A stretch of DNA of 64,000 nt, from assembly GCF_002002865.1 (NCBI RefSeq), contig NZ_CP019508.1, positions 1,580,501-1,644,500 of the forward strand, given 5' to 3'. The translations under genes and the position numbers were made by a program. Shown in pieces: positions 39,788 to 49,184 of this stretch. Numbering within the stretch: the first letter of the stretch is position 1; the number at the start of each line of letters is the position of its first letter. Source of the DNA: Brevundimonas sp. LM2. Lineage in GTDB: Bacteria; Pseudomonadota; Alphaproteobacteria; Caulobacterales; Caulobacteraceae. The notes under the pieces are model-generated. The model worked only from the letters and a program-made list of their open reading frames with translations. It searched no databases and was not told the origin of the DNA.

Positions 39788-40948
39788 ATGATTCCCTCTC
39801 GCCGCATGGCGCTGCAGTATGTGTTGCTCTTCGGTGCCAATGGCGTGAGCCTGCCGTTCGCCGGCCTGTGGTTCCGGGCCCAGGGCTTCAGCGGGGCCGA
39901 GATCGGGGCCCTGCTGGCCGCGCCCATGCTGGCGCGGGTGGTGACAGGCCCGGTGCTGGCGGTCTGGGCCGATGGGTTCCGAGAGCGACGAACGCCGATC
40001 GCCCTCCTGGGGGCCATGGCCGCGCTCGCCTATCTGGGGGCCGGGCTGACGCAGGGCGTGTTCATCCAGGGGGGGCTCTGGTTTCTCGGGGCCACCGCGA
40101 TGGCGGCGATGATCCCGCTGACCGACGTTCTGAACCTGACGGCCGCCCAGCGACACCGCTTCGCCTTCGCCAGCCCGCGGGGCTGGGGGTCGGCCGCCTT
40201 CGTCGCGGCGAACGTGCTGATGGGCGCGATTCTGGCGCGGGCGGCGGTGGACTGGGTCATCGTCTGGATCGTCGCCGCCGGGGCGCTGATCGCCGTGACG
40301 GCGGCCGGCCTGCTGCCACCCGAGCCGGTTTCGGATGCGGGCCCCAGCCGCAAACGCGATCGCTATGCGGGGATCGCCAAGCTGGCGGCCGACCCGGGCT
40401 TCATGACGGCCATCGTGGCCATCGGCGCGGTTCAGGCCACCCATGGCTTCTACTATGGATTTTCGGCCATCGCCTGGAAGGCCCAGGGGATCAGCGAGAC
40501 CATGACCGGCCTGCTGTGGGCCATGTCCGTCGTGGTCGAGATCGGCTTTATGTGGGTAATCGAGCCGTGGCGCCGGGCGCGCGGGATCGGGCCCTGGGCC
40601 CTTTTGATGGTCGGGGGCGTGGCGGCCGTCGTGCGCTGGTCCCTCCTGGCGGTGACCCCGCCGCTGTGGGCGCTATGGCCGCTTCAAGGCCTGCACGCGC
40701 TGACGTTCGCGGCGACCTATCTGGGCGGGGTCGAGATCGTCGAGCGCCTGGCCCCCGCCGGCCAGCACACGGCGGCCCAGACCCTGAATTCCGTCATGGC
40801 GTCGGGCGTGCTGATCGGCCTGGCGACCCTGTCGGCCGGGCCGCTCTATGACCGGTTCGGGACCCTGGGGTATCTCTCCATGACCGGCCTGGCATTGGTC
40901 GGCCTGATCGCGGGATGGCGGCTGAAGGGCGTCCTGGCGGTCAGCTGA
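39788..40948 (+). CDS. MFS transporter, HcaT/PPP-like family
   Basis: This 386-residue transporter has about eleven to twelve TM segments. LLFGANGVSLPFAGLWFRAQGFSGAEIGALLAAPMLARVVTGPVLAVWAD (about 13-62) is the N-terminal signature of the MFS_1-like family that includes HcaT (phenylpropionate) and nucleoside permeases. The central loop is DAGPSRKRDRYAG. Direction and substrate cannot be assigned. It overlaps the convergent C15-like gene by 8 bp. Confidence 0.85.
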   Translation: MIPSRRMALQYVLLFGANGVSLPFAGLWFRAQGFSGAEIGALLAAPMLARVVTGPVLAVWADGFRERRTPIALLGAMAALAYLGAGLTQGVFIQGGLWFLGATAMAAMIPLTDVLNLTAAQRHRFAFASPRGWGSAAFVAANVLMGAILARAAVDWVIVWIVAAGALIAVTAAGLLPPEPVSDAGPSRKRDRYAGIAKLAADPGFMTAIVAIGAVQATHGFYYGFSAIAWKAQGISETMTGLLWAMSVVVEIGFMWVIEPWRRARGIGPWALLMVGGVAAVVRWSLLAVTPPLWALWPLQGLHALTFAATYLGGVEIVERLAPAGQHTAAQTLNSVMASGVLIGLATLSAGPLYDRFGTLGYLSMTGLALVGLIAGWRLKGVLAVS

Positions 40949-41540
40949 GACGGGTGCGGGGCAGGGGCGACAGGTGCCGGGCCATGGCGGATGCGGCTGC
41001 GCGCAAGGCGGTGTGCACAGCGTCGGGATGCGCCGTCAGGGGCATGCGCAACAGCCCGACCGCGGGCGCATCGGCGGCGTCCGGCAGCGCCGTCAGGACG
41101 CGGTACAGCAGATAGCTGCCGGCATCGTCCTCGCTTTCGGAGGTGGCCCCGGTGGACAGGCCCGCGTCGTTCAGAGCACGGACAATTTCCGCGACGGGGG
41201 CGGTTGCGCGCGCCATGGCCGGGCCGGTCGACGAGAGCTTGGCCTGTCCGGCCAGCGCCCGGTTCTCGGCCCGCATCTGGATGCGGAATCCCTCGCTGCG
41301 CCGGGTGCGGCCCACGAGCAGGACGGCGCGGCAGTCGGCGCTATTCAGCTCGTCCGTGACCAGACCGGCGAGCACAGCCGGATCGTCCGGACCGATCAAG
41401 CGAGTCCGTGCGGCCGGGGGAGCCCAGCCCTCGGTCGTGGCCGCGTTCATCGCGTCCCAGGACGGATCGCCGTTCTCATAGATACAGACGAGCATTTCCG
41501 GCCTGCGATCCGGTTGGGTCTCGGCGGTGATGTCGAGCAT
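40941..41540 (-). CDS. Pyroglutamyl-peptidase-like protein lacking the catalytic triad
   Basis: This 199-residue protein aligns by eye with peptidase family C15. DPSWDAMNAATTEGW corresponds to NPSWEVVKAL, and GRTRRSEGFRIQMRAEN fits the spacing of the active Glu motif. DDAGSYLLYR matches the Cys motif, and AVGLLRMPLT matches GFIHVPYLP. At the three active positions Glu is Gln, Cys is Leu, and His is Arg. It is therefore probably a non-enzymatic relative with another role. Either Met1 or Met16 may be the start. No pathway is suggested by its neighbours. Confidence 0.6.
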   Translation of the reverse strand: MLDITAETQPDRRPEMLVCIYENGDPSWDAMNAATTEGWAPPAARTRLIGPDDPAVLAGLVTDELNSADCRAVLLVGRTRRSEGFRIQMRAENRALAGQAKLSSTGPAMARATAPVAEIVRALNDAGLSTGATSESEDDAGSYLLYRVLTALPDAADAPAVGLLRMPLTAHPDAVHTALRAAASAMARHLSPLPRTRLS

Positions 41541-41652
41541 GGGATCTCAGGGCGTGTGACGGGGGTGTGACAACGCGGGACCGTGTCGGCAAGCGGACAG
41601 GATCGTCAAGCCAAATCCGAACGGGATCGACCGTGAACGTCTCTTTTTCCTG

Positions 41653-44220
41653 TCAGGCGAGGTCGCCGACCGCGGCATCCAGAAGCATGAAGGCGCGGCC
41701 GCCATCGGTGGCCAGGGTGGCCAGCACGGCCGGGCCATCGCCTTTGCGACCCAGTTCGCCCAGGCGTATCGCGAAGCCCCGAACGTAGCGCTCCGCATCG
41801 GCCCGCAGATCGGCATCGCTCATGACCCGGCGCGATACGCTGCGGACGGCGGCGGGGGCCACTCGACGCACGATCTGGCGGGCGCGGTCGGGATCGCGTT
41901 CGGCGAAGGCGGTGGCGGCCTCCTCGACCCGGGAACGAGGCAGCAGTGCGTTCGGATCGACGCCCATCCGGCGGATCGCGGCGGTAATCCGGTCGGCCAG
42001 CGCGTCGTCGTCGGCGGGCATGACGGGGGTGTCAAGCGTCATCGGGGCCTCACCCGGCCGGTCGTCCACCAGGTCGTTCCAGTCCAGCTTGTCCTGCGCG
42101 GGGGCCGTGGGTCGCGCCGGGGGCTCGCCGCCTGCGGGTGAAAGGCGCAGCCGCCCCCGGAGCCCGAAACCGCGATCCCGCTCAGGCTCAGGTTCGGCCT
42201 CAACCCGCCGGGGCCGATCCTCGGCATTCGTGGCCAGCGTTTCCAACGACGGCTCGCGCCGCCGCATCGGCTGGGGGTCGCCCGAGACGACGCCCATCAG
42301 CCGCACGGCCTCGGTCAGCATGTCGTAGTTGCGTCGGACGCGGTCCTGGAAGCCGGCGTCCAAAGCTTCGGTGTCGGCGGCCGCCTTGCGCGAGGCGGCG
42401 GCGAGGGCGGCGAGGCCCTCTTCGACCGTCACGCGGACCGCCTCGGCCCTTGCGCGGGCCTCCTCGGGCAGACGGGACGCCCGCTCGTCCAGGTCGCCGA
42501 TGGCGGCATCGACCTCCCCCAGGGCCTGGGTCATGCGCGACAGCGTGGACTCCAGTTTTTCGATGGCGCGCTGCCCGGCCTGGTCCACCAGTCCGCTCGT
42601 CTCCTGGACGATGCGACGGGCTCCGTCCACACGGGCGTCCGCGGCCTGATCGGCCTTCTGGGCTGCGTCGAACAGGGCTTCCCCCAGACGATCGGCGCGG
42701 ATCTGCGCCTGTCCAGCGGCTTCGTCGGCGGCGGCGCGGCTTTCTTCCGCGGTCGCCTTCAGCATGGCCAGGGCCCGACGGGTCTCCTCGAGCAGGGTGT
42801 CGCGCGCCTCGGCCGCGAGCGCTTCGAACCGGTCGAGCGACAGCTTGGTGGCCGCATCGAAGCCATCGGCCTCGCGTTGCGAGAGGTCGACCAGGGCCCG
42901 GAATTGATCGGTCGCCGATTCGACCAGGTCGCGCAGGCCTTCGGACGCCCGGGTGGACGTCTGCCCCAGATCCCCGGCGGCGGCGCGGGCGGCGGACAGC
43001 TGCTCGGTCAGCTGGGCGCGCTGACTCTCGACCTGCGCCGAAAAATCCTCCTGATCGGTGCGCAGCGCATAGGCGGCGGTGACCAGGGCGGCGCGCTGCT
43101 GGCCCAGACCCTGTTCGACCGACAGGATCTGTTCCGCCACGCCGGTTCCGGCGTTCTCCAGCCGCAGCGTTTGACGCGCCAGGTCGTCGGCGGCCAGGCG
43201 GGCGGCGTCCTGGGCCTCATTGGCGGCGGCGGCCAGATCGGCGGCCCGGGCGGCGAGCGCGGTCTCGGCCTCGCGTAGCTGGGTCTGCGCCAGGTCGGAG
43301 GCATCGACGATCAGCCGGGACTGGCGCTCGACGGCGTCCAGCACGCCGGACGCCTGGCCATCCAGGCGTCCGCCCAGGGTGGCCATTTCCTCGCGCTCGC
43401 GCCCCAGCTGCTCCGTGAGACGGCGCGCCGTCCGCCCGGCGTTCTCGGCGGCCTCGTTCAGCCGATTGGTCTCGAGAGACAGAGCCTCGCGCAACAGGGC
43501 CATGTCATTGCGGGCCCGCTCGGCGGCGAGGGCGGCCTGGTCGATGTCGTTGCGCAGGGCGGACAGAACATCGCCGGCCTGCTGGGCAGCCAAGGCGGTC
43601 GGGGCCACCAGGGCCTCGGCCAGCTGGCGCGCGCGGCGGGTCTCCAGCGCCAGGCCGTTGCCCTGTCGAATCGCATGGGCCAGCATCAGCGCCAGACCGG
43701 CCGGGGCCAGGGCGATCAGGGTGTAGATGGCCAGGCGCAGCGGGTCGGCCAGCACGTCGCCGGCCCCGATCTCATAGGCCGCCCAGGCCGCGACGCCGCC
43801 GATCCAGAGGGCTGAGGCGACACCGGCGATCGCATAGGGCGCGCCGGTCTGGGGCGCGCGGGTCGTCGATAGGGTCGATGGTGCCGGCAGCTCCGGCCCC
43901 GAATAGCGGGCAGGGGGGGCGTCGGCGCTGACCGCGAAAGGGGCCACCGTCGGGGGTTCGGGCCTGGGCTCCGGGCGGGGGGCGGGCGCCGCCGCGGCGG
44001 GGGGAACCTCCGGCTCGACTGTTGCCACGGCATCGTGCTGACGTTCCTGTTCCAGCAACCGGCGACGACGGCGCTCCGAAACCGGCCGTTCGCGCGACGG
44101 GGCGGGCGTGGCCGCCGGGGTCTCGTCCGGGATCCCGATGTCGTCCGGAGCCGTGGCCTCGGCCGGGAAGGTCGCTTCGGGATCGGTCAGAACAAGCGGC
44201 GGCCGTTGGCGGGACTTCAT
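41653..44220 (-). CDS. tipN: TipN-like polarity factor
   Basis: This is an 855-residue protein. A charged/Pro-rich N-terminus (1-125) is followed by two TM helices (about 129-150 and 162-183). A very long Ala/Glu/Arg/Gln coiled coil (about 190-640) follows, then a C-terminal helical domain with DLADRITAAIRRMGVDPNALLPRSRVEEAA and LRADAERYVRGFAIRLGELG. Caulobacter TipN has the same order and about 880 residues. TipN marks the new pole after division and orients flagellum placement and ParA-based segregation. The assignment rests on architecture and organism, since coiled coils align poorly. Confidence 0.75.
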   Translation of the reverse strand: MKSRQRPPLVLTDPEATFPAEATAPDDIGIPDETPAATPAPSRERPVSERRRRRLLEQERQHDAVATVEPEVPPAAAAPAPRPEPRPEPPTVAPFAVSADAPPARYSGPELPAPSTLSTTRAPQTGAPYAIAGVASALWIGGVAAWAAYEIGAGDVLADPLRLAIYTLIALAPAGLALMLAHAIRQGNGLALETRRARQLAEALVAPTALAAQQAGDVLSALRNDIDQAALAAERARNDMALLREALSLETNRLNEAAENAGRTARRLTEQLGREREEMATLGGRLDGQASGVLDAVERQSRLIVDASDLAQTQLREAETALAARAADLAAAANEAQDAARLAADDLARQTLRLENAGTGVAEQILSVEQGLGQQRAALVTAAYALRTDQEDFSAQVESQRAQLTEQLSAARAAAGDLGQTSTRASEGLRDLVESATDQFRALVDLSQREADGFDAATKLSLDRFEALAAEARDTLLEETRRALAMLKATAEESRAAADEAAGQAQIRADRLGEALFDAAQKADQAADARVDGARRIVQETSGLVDQAGQRAIEKLESTLSRMTQALGEVDAAIGDLDERASRLPEEARARAEAVRVTVEEGLAALAAASRKAAADTEALDAGFQDRVRRNYDMLTEAVRLMGVVSGDPQPMRRREPSLETLATNAEDRPRRVEAEPEPERDRGFGLRGRLRLSPAGGEPPARPTAPAQDKLDWNDLVDDRPGEAPMTLDTPVMPADDDALADRITAAIRRMGVDPNALLPRSRVEEAATAFAERDPDRARQIVRRVAPAAVRSVSRRVMSDADLRADAERYVRGFAIRLGELGRKGDGPAVLATLATDGGRAFMLLDAAVGDLA

Positions 44221-44354
44221 GGAGGATCAATCTCGTAGGGCGGGTGTCTGCGCAGACAGGGCGGACACGCCTTCGACCCTAGAGCCTGATCCTGCGCGGT
44301 GAAAGCGTTTCGGGTCACGACCTGGGCGCGCTCCCCGAAAATCGTGCGCCGTGC

Positions 44355-44561
44355 CTAGCAGTCCTCTTGTCGGGCCTGGGCCGATGCCGTCTCGGGCGGC
44401 GGGGGGCAGTCGCTGATGCGGTGCACCTCCGGTCGCGGCTGCGGCGGACGCTCCATGTCGGCGCCGAACTGGGCCAGCGCCGCCGCGACGAGCAGGGCGA
44501 TGAAGCCAGCCAGCAGATCGATCAAAGCCTGCACGCGCGTGCTCCCCTGGTGCGCGCGCAT
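44355..44561 (-). CDS. Small single-pass membrane protein, 68 residues
   Basis: This frame has a basic N-terminus, one TM helix (about residues 10-31, QALIDLLAGFIALLVAAALA) and a Pro-rich tail ending with two Cys. It starts with ATG at 44561; a GTG ten codons later is an alternative. It lies upstream of tipN on the same strand, 134 bp away. Codon composition is ordinary and no family is recognised. The call rests on length and the TM helix. Confidence 0.4.
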   Translation of the reverse strand: MRAHQGSTRVQALIDLLAGFIALLVAAALAQFGADMERPPQPRPEVHRISDCPPPPETASAQARQEDC

Positions 44562-44675
44562 ATATGCCTGATTTCGCAGAGCGTCACAATCCGAGGACGG
44601 AACCGTTGCGCACCTGTGCCATTGACCCCGACGGCCCGCAGTGGGACGAGACGGCGATCCGGCGGGATCGTCAGC

Positions 44676-46163
44676 ATGGGGCGAATCTGGGTCATGGAGC
44701 AGGCGGTCGACAACACGACCCTGGACGCCCGGGCCGTCCTGATCCCCGGGGACACCTGCTGGCGGGTCGAGCCGGCGGACCGGCTGTCGATCCTGATGGA
44801 GAACGAGGCCTATTTCGACGCCCTGTCTTCGGCCCTGGACAAGGCGCGGCGCTCGGTCGTGGTGCTGGGCTGGCAGTTCGACCCCCGGACCCGGCTGGAT
44901 CCCGAGACGCGCGCCGGGGACCGCCAGGCCGAGATCGGCCACAAGCTGCGGATGCTGGTCAAGACGCGGCCCGAGCTGGATGTGCGCCTGCTGATCTGGA
45001 AGTCGCCGCTTTTGATCGCCGCTTCGCAAGGCTTCTATCCGCACCGGGCCCAGGGCTGGTTCCGCAAGCGGATGGTCGAGTTCCGGCTGGACACCCCGGG
45101 GCCGATCGGGGCCTGTCACCACCAGAAGGCCGTCATCATCGACGACGCGGTGGCCTTCTGCGGCGGCGGCGACATCTCCGTCGATCGCTGGGACTCGTCG
45201 GCCCACCGGGACGATGATCCCCGCCGCATGCAGCCCTCGGGCATCATGTCAGCGCCGCGGCACGAGACCATGTGCGTGATGAGCGGACCGGCGGCGCTGG
45301 CGCTGGGGGATCTTGCGCGCGAGCGCTGGTTCAAGGCGACCTGGGAACGGACCGTGCCCGAGCCCGTCGACAGCGATCCCTGGCCCGACGGGGTCGCGGT
45401 CGACTTCAAAGATGTCGCGGTGGGGATCGCGCGGACCGAGCCGCGGCACGCGGGCCGGGCTGGCGTGCGGGAAAACGAGCGGCTGCATCTGGCGGCCATC
45501 CGCGGCGCGCGACGGCTGATCTATATGGAGAACCAGTATTTCACCTCACCCGTCATTTCGGCGGCGCTGGCGGAGCGACTGGGCGAACCGGACGGTCCCG
45601 AGGTGGTGCTGGTCTCGACGGGCCGCAGTCCCAGCTGGTTCGACAGCATGACCATGGACACCGCCCGGGCCGAGGTGCTGTACCGGCTGGAGACCGCCGA
45701 TGTGCACAACCGGTTCTCGGCCTTCAGTCCCAATACGCGTGGCGGGGCACGGATTATCGTGCATGCCAAGGTGACGGTCATCGACGACCGCCTGCTGCGG
45801 ATCGGTTCGACCAATATCAACAACCGCTCGCTGGGGTTCGATACCGAATGCGACGTCGCCATCGCGCCGGAGGACGACGCGGGCCGGGCCCGGATCCGCG
45901 CCTTCCGGCACAGGTCGATCGGCCATTTCATCGGCATCACGGGCGCGGAGTTCGAGGCGGCCGAGGCGGTGATGGGAACGACGGCCAAGGCCATCCAGAC
46001 CTTCGACACCGGACGGATGTCGCCCCTGGGGGCCAGCCAGCCATCGATGATCCAGCGCGCCATCGCCGAGTTCCAGCTGGGCGACCCGGTGTCGCCGGCC
46101 GACGCCTGGCGACCCTGGAAACGCCGAAACCGGACCCAGCGCCTGCTGGATCAGGTGTCCTGA
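44676..46163 (+). CDS. Phospholipase D / cardiolipin synthase-like protein
   Basis: This 495-residue protein has two HKD motifs. The first is HHQKAVIIDD (His149, Lys151, Asp156) in a HHQKAVIIDDAVAFCGGGD block. The second is VHAKVTVIDD (His363, Lys365, Asp370) followed by LRIGSTNINNRS. Each is the catalytic half-site of a phosphodiesterase. There is no TM helix or signal, so it may act on the inner face of the membrane. The architecture is closer to eukaryotic-type PLD (YMENQYFTSP) than to ClsA. ATG at 44694 is an alternative start. Its 3' end overlaps the EEP gene by 13 bp. Confidence 0.9.
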   Translation: MGRIWVMEQAVDNTTLDARAVLIPGDTCWRVEPADRLSILMENEAYFDALSSALDKARRSVVVLGWQFDPRTRLDPETRAGDRQAEIGHKLRMLVKTRPELDVRLLIWKSPLLIAASQGFYPHRAQGWFRKRMVEFRLDTPGPIGACHHQKAVIIDDAVAFCGGGDISVDRWDSSAHRDDDPRRMQPSGIMSAPRHETMCVMSGPAALALGDLARERWFKATWERTVPEPVDSDPWPDGVAVDFKDVAVGIARTEPRHAGRAGVRENERLHLAAIRGARRLIYMENQYFTSPVISAALAERLGEPDGPEVVLVSTGRSPSWFDSMTMDTARAEVLYRLETADVHNRFSAFSPNTRGGARIIVHAKVTVIDDRLLRIGSTNINNRSLGFDTECDVAIAPEDDAGRARIRAFRHRSIGHFIGITGAEFEAAEAVMGTTAKAIQTFDTGRMSPLGASQPSMIQRAIAEFQLGDPVSPADAWRPWKRRNRTQRLLDQVS

Positions 46164-46888
46164 AACTCGAAATCGACGATCAGCGGCAGATGGTCGGACG
46201 CCATCCGCGCCAGGGGCGAGAAGGCGACCTTGACCCCGGTCACCCGGATGTGGGGGCTGACGAAGACGTGGTCGATGCGGATCGCGGGGAAGCCGGACGG
46301 GAAGGTCTTGATGGTCGGTTTGAGGGCCAGCTGGCGCTGGCAGTCGGCCAAACGGCGCACCAGGGTCTGATAGGGGCGGGTGATGGAGGTGGCGTTGAAA
46401 TCCCCCGCCAGGATGGTCGGTCCCTGGCAGTCGGCGTGACCCATCCAGTCCTTTCCGATCAAGGCCGCCGCCTGCAGGCGCTGCTCGCGCGGGACCAGGC
46501 CCAGATGGGTCGTCAGGACGTTGAGCGGCGGCGAACCCTCCTTCTGCACCTGAGCCCAGATCGCCCCACGCGGCTCCAGCCCATAGATCCCCTTGACGGT
46601 CGGCAGGGCCCCGACCCGCATCAGCCGCTCCGGCCAGCGGGTCAGGATGGCGTCGCCATATTCTTCCTGTTCGATCGTCATGGCGGCGTGGAAGCGAACG
46701 GCCATGACCAGCCGGTCGGCGATCTTCTGCGCCTGGTCGACTCCGCCCGTGCGGGCGCGTCCGACGTCCAGTTCCTGAAGGCAGACGATGTCGGGCTCGT
46801 GCTCGGCGATGACCCCGACGATGCGCTCGACGTCGAGACGACGATCGACGCCGACGCAGCGGTGCACATTGTATGTCATCAGACGCAT
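46151..46888 (-). CDS. Endonuclease/exonuclease/phosphatase (EEP) family protein
   Basis: This is a 245-residue metal-dependent phosphodiesterase. MTYNVHRCVG (Asn near 7), VCLQELD (Glu near 39), THLGL, LAGDFNAT (Asp/Asn near 162-164), RIDHVFVS and ASDHLP (near 233) are the EEP active-site set. Substrates range from lipid headgroups to nucleic acids. PLD-EEP gene pairs facing each other recur in alphaproteobacteria, as I recall, so a phospholipid role is plausible. Confidence 0.88.
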   Translation of the reverse strand: MRLMTYNVHRCVGVDRRLDVERIVGVIAEHEPDIVCLQELDVGRARTGGVDQAQKIADRLVMAVRFHAAMTIEQEEYGDAILTRWPERLMRVGALPTVKGIYGLEPRGAIWAQVQKEGSPPLNVLTTHLGLVPREQRLQAAALIGKDWMGHADCQGPTILAGDFNATSITRPYQTLVRRLADCQRQLALKPTIKTFPSGFPAIRIDHVFVSPHIRVTGVKVAFSPLARMASDHLPLIVDFEFQDT

Positions 46889-46935
46889 GCGGACCCGCTA
46901 GGCGATTTCTGGTGTGAAAGCCATGCGGCGGCGTT

Positions 46936-47622
46936 TCAGATCTCGACCAGCCGGTCGGGCACTTCGTTCCGGTTCGTGGCGCGCGGCGGGAAGTGCTCGG
47001 CCAGGACACCCCCGGTCAAGTCGATGGCGCGCTGGAATCCTTCCACCGGCCGCCGCGCCTTCAGACCCGAGGTCAGGGCCGCGACCGCCTCGGCCCAGAT
47101 TTCGGGATCGACGCGGCTGTAGATGCCCTCGTCGGCGATGACCTCGACCTGGTGGTCGTCGAGGGCGGCGAAGATCAGCACGCCGGTGCGATCCTGGGTC
47201 ACGTGCAGGCCGTGGGCGAGGAACTGATGCATGGCCGCCTGGCGGGCCCGGTCGCGCCGGATCGACCGCGGGGTCAGAAGGCGCAACAGCGGCGGGATGC
47301 GCAGGAGCAGATAGGCGAACACGAAGACGGCGGCCTGGATCACGGCATAGACGCCAATGGTCCGCCCGATCGTCACGTCGCGCGCCGCCAGATGTCCCGC
47401 CTCCCAGGTCTCGGCGAAACCGGGCAGCCAGCGCGCGTCGAACCCCAACGGGATCAGCCCCAGCGGCAGGATCAGGGCGGCGGCGGCGGCCCAGATCAGG
47501 CTGACGTCGCGGTAGGCGGAGACCTGCCGCGCCAGAACGCAGAAGATTTCGCCAGAGGTCTTCGCCTCGGCGGCGGCGATGGCGGCGGCGATGGCTGCGT
47601 GTTCGTCGGGCTTGATCCGCAT
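46936..47622 (-). CDS. TPM-domain membrane protein
   Basis: This 228-residue protein has a TPM-like alpha/beta domain at both sides of two TM segments (about 48-70 and 88-110). SGEIFCVLARQ near 22-32, and VTQDRTGVLIFAALDDHQVEVIADEGIYSRV near 144-174, are the TPM core strands. The ATG at 47622 is chosen because GGAGG lies six bases upstream and the TGA of the upstream gene shares one base (TGATG). It belongs to a lemA-TPM-TPM operon. Confidence 0.8.
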   Translation of the reverse strand: MRIKPDEHAAIAAAIAAAEAKTSGEIFCVLARQVSAYRDVSLIWAAAAALILPLGLIPLGFDARWLPGFAETWEAGHLAARDVTIGRTIGVYAVIQAAVFVFAYLLLRIPPLLRLLTPRSIRRDRARQAAMHQFLAHGLHVTQDRTGVLIFAALDDHQVEVIADEGIYSRVDPEIWAEAVAALTSGLKARRPVEGFQRAIDLTGGVLAEHFPPRATNRNEVPDRLVEI

Positions 47623-48443
47623 CACCATCCTCCCGAGGCCCCGCCGCCGCCGAAACTGCCGCCGCCGCCCGAAAACCCGCCGCCGCCGCCGCCGAAGCCG
47701 CCGGAGCGACCGCTGGCGGCCTGGCTCAAGGCCTCGGCGGCCCCCCACAGGATGACCGATCCCAGACCGTCCGCGCCGCGACGCCGGCGACCATGCCGGG
47801 TGCCGGCGCGCATCAGGTTGAGGAACAGGAACAGGAAGATCAGGACGACGATCAGGACCGGAAAGACCGGCTCGTCAGCCTCGGTGGGGGCGGCTGCGGC
47901 GGCGCGGGCCTGGGCCTCGGCCGGGTCGAGGCGCAACTGGGTGATGACGGCGTCCACGCCCGCCGTGATGCCGCGCTCGAACCCGCTGACCCGGAACGGC
48001 GGCAAGATGTCGTTCTGGATGATCTGGTTCGACAGGGCGTCGGTCAGGATCGGCTCCAGCCCATAGCCGACCTCGATCCGGACCTTCCGTTCCGTGGGGG
48101 CGACGATCAGCAGGACGCCGCCGTCGTTCTCGGCATTGCCGAGGCCCCAGGCGCGCCCGAGCCGGTAACCGAAGTCCTCGATCTCATAGCCCTGCAGGTT
48201 GTTCAGCGTCACGACCACGAACTGGTCGCCGGTGTCAGCCTCCAGCTGCGCCAGTTTGGCGGTGATTTCGGCTTCCCTCTCCGCCGTGAGGAGCTGCGCC
48301 TGATCGACGACGCGCCCGGACAGGGCCGGGAAGGTCGGCTCGGCGGCGAAGGCCGTCGAGGCCAGCATCAGACACAGCACCCAACCGGCTATGACGCGGG
48401 CGAATACGGTCTTGGTCACCTTGGTGATCCGGGCCTGTGTCAC
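47622..48443 (-). CDS. YgcG-like secreted TPM-domain protein with Gly-rich tail
   Basis: This 273-residue protein has a signal peptide (ending STAFAAEP, about residue 34) and a TPM domain (about 42-165) with GRVVDQAQLLTAEREAEI, LAQLEADTGDQFVVVTL and VRIEVGYGLEPILTD. A TM helix follows (about 190-210). The C-terminal 45 residues are Gly/Ser-rich (GGGGGFSGGGGSFGGGGASGGW). Members co-occur with LemA; the biochemical role is not settled. GTG start overlaps the lemA stop by 4 bp. Confidence 0.85.
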   Translation of the reverse strand: MTQARITKVTKTVFARVIAGWVLCLMLASTAFAAEPTFPALSGRVVDQAQLLTAEREAEITAKLAQLEADTGDQFVVVTLNNLQGYEIEDFGYRLGRAWGLGNAENDGGVLLIVAPTERKVRIEVGYGLEPILTDALSNQIIQNDILPPFRVSGFERGITAGVDAVITQLRLDPAEAQARAAAAAPTEADEPVFPVLIVVLIFLFLFLNLMRAGTRHGRRRRGADGLGSVILWGAAEALSQAASGRSGGFGGGGGGFSGGGGSFGGGGASGGW

Positions 48444-49117
48444 GCGCTCGGCGGGGGCGATCCCGGGGCGACGGCGGGAGCCCCGCCGCCGGGTTGGGCG
48501 GCCGGGGCGCCGTTCAGATTGAACTCGACCTGCGGGGCGTTCTGGGCCTCGGCCGTGGCGGTGAACAGCTGCATCGGCTCCTCTCCCGAGAAGGCCGTCT
48601 TGGCCCAGATCACGGTCGGGAAGGTGCGCAGGCTGGTGTTATAGTCGCGCACAGCCTCGTTGTAGTCGCGGCGCGCGATGGTGATGCGGTTTTCCGTCCC
48701 CTCGAGCTGCGACTGCAGCTGAAGGAAGTTTTGATTGGCCTGGAGCTGCGGATAGGCCTCGACCGTGACCAGAAGGCGCGACAGGGCGCTGGTCAGCTGG
48801 CCCTGGGCGGCCTGGAACTGCTGGAAGGCGGCGGGGTCGCTGAGGGTCTCGGGCGTCACCTGGACCGAAGTGGCGCGGGCGCGGGCCTCAATCACCTGGG
48901 TCAGGGTGGTGCGTTCCTGGATCGCGGCCCCCTGGACGGTGGCGACCAGGTTGGGAATCAGGTCGGCGCGCCGTTGATACTGGCTCTGGACGTCGGCCCA
49001 GGCGGCCTGGGCGCGTTCCTGCTTCGTGGGAATGGTGTTGTAGCCGCAGGCCGACAGAGCCGGAACGGCCAGAACAACCGCCGCCGCCGCGCCGAGGCGC
49101 GAGTTGATGCGAACCAT
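48440..49117 (-). CDS. lemA: LemA family lipoprotein
   Basis: This is a 225-residue lipoprotein. The ATG at 49117 gives a signal with the lipobox ALSAC (about 20-24). Three long helices follow, with VQSQYQRRADLIPNLVATVQGAAIQERTTLTQVIEARARAT (about 44-84) as the LemA signature. EAYPQLQANQNFLQLQSQLEGTENRITIARRDYNEAVRDYNTSLRTFP (about 121-168) is the second. The C-terminal tail is Pro/Ala/Gly-rich. It probably forms a scaffold at the inner membrane with the TPM proteins. The downstream GTG overlap implies coupling. Confidence 0.92.
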   Translation of the reverse strand: MVRINSRLGAAAAVVLAVPALSACGYNTIPTKQERAQAAWADVQSQYQRRADLIPNLVATVQGAAIQERTTLTQVIEARARATSVQVTPETLSDPAAFQQFQAAQGQLTSALSRLLVTVEAYPQLQANQNFLQLQSQLEGTENRITIARRDYNEAVRDYNTSLRTFPTVIWAKTAFSGEEPMQLFTATAEAQNAPQVEFNLNGAPAAQPGGGAPAVAPGSPPPSA

Positions 49118-49184
49118 GGATCCCTCCGTGCGACGGCCGATGCCGTCGTTCCGGTCGGGACTATCCCCGCATCGCGCGCGCGCT

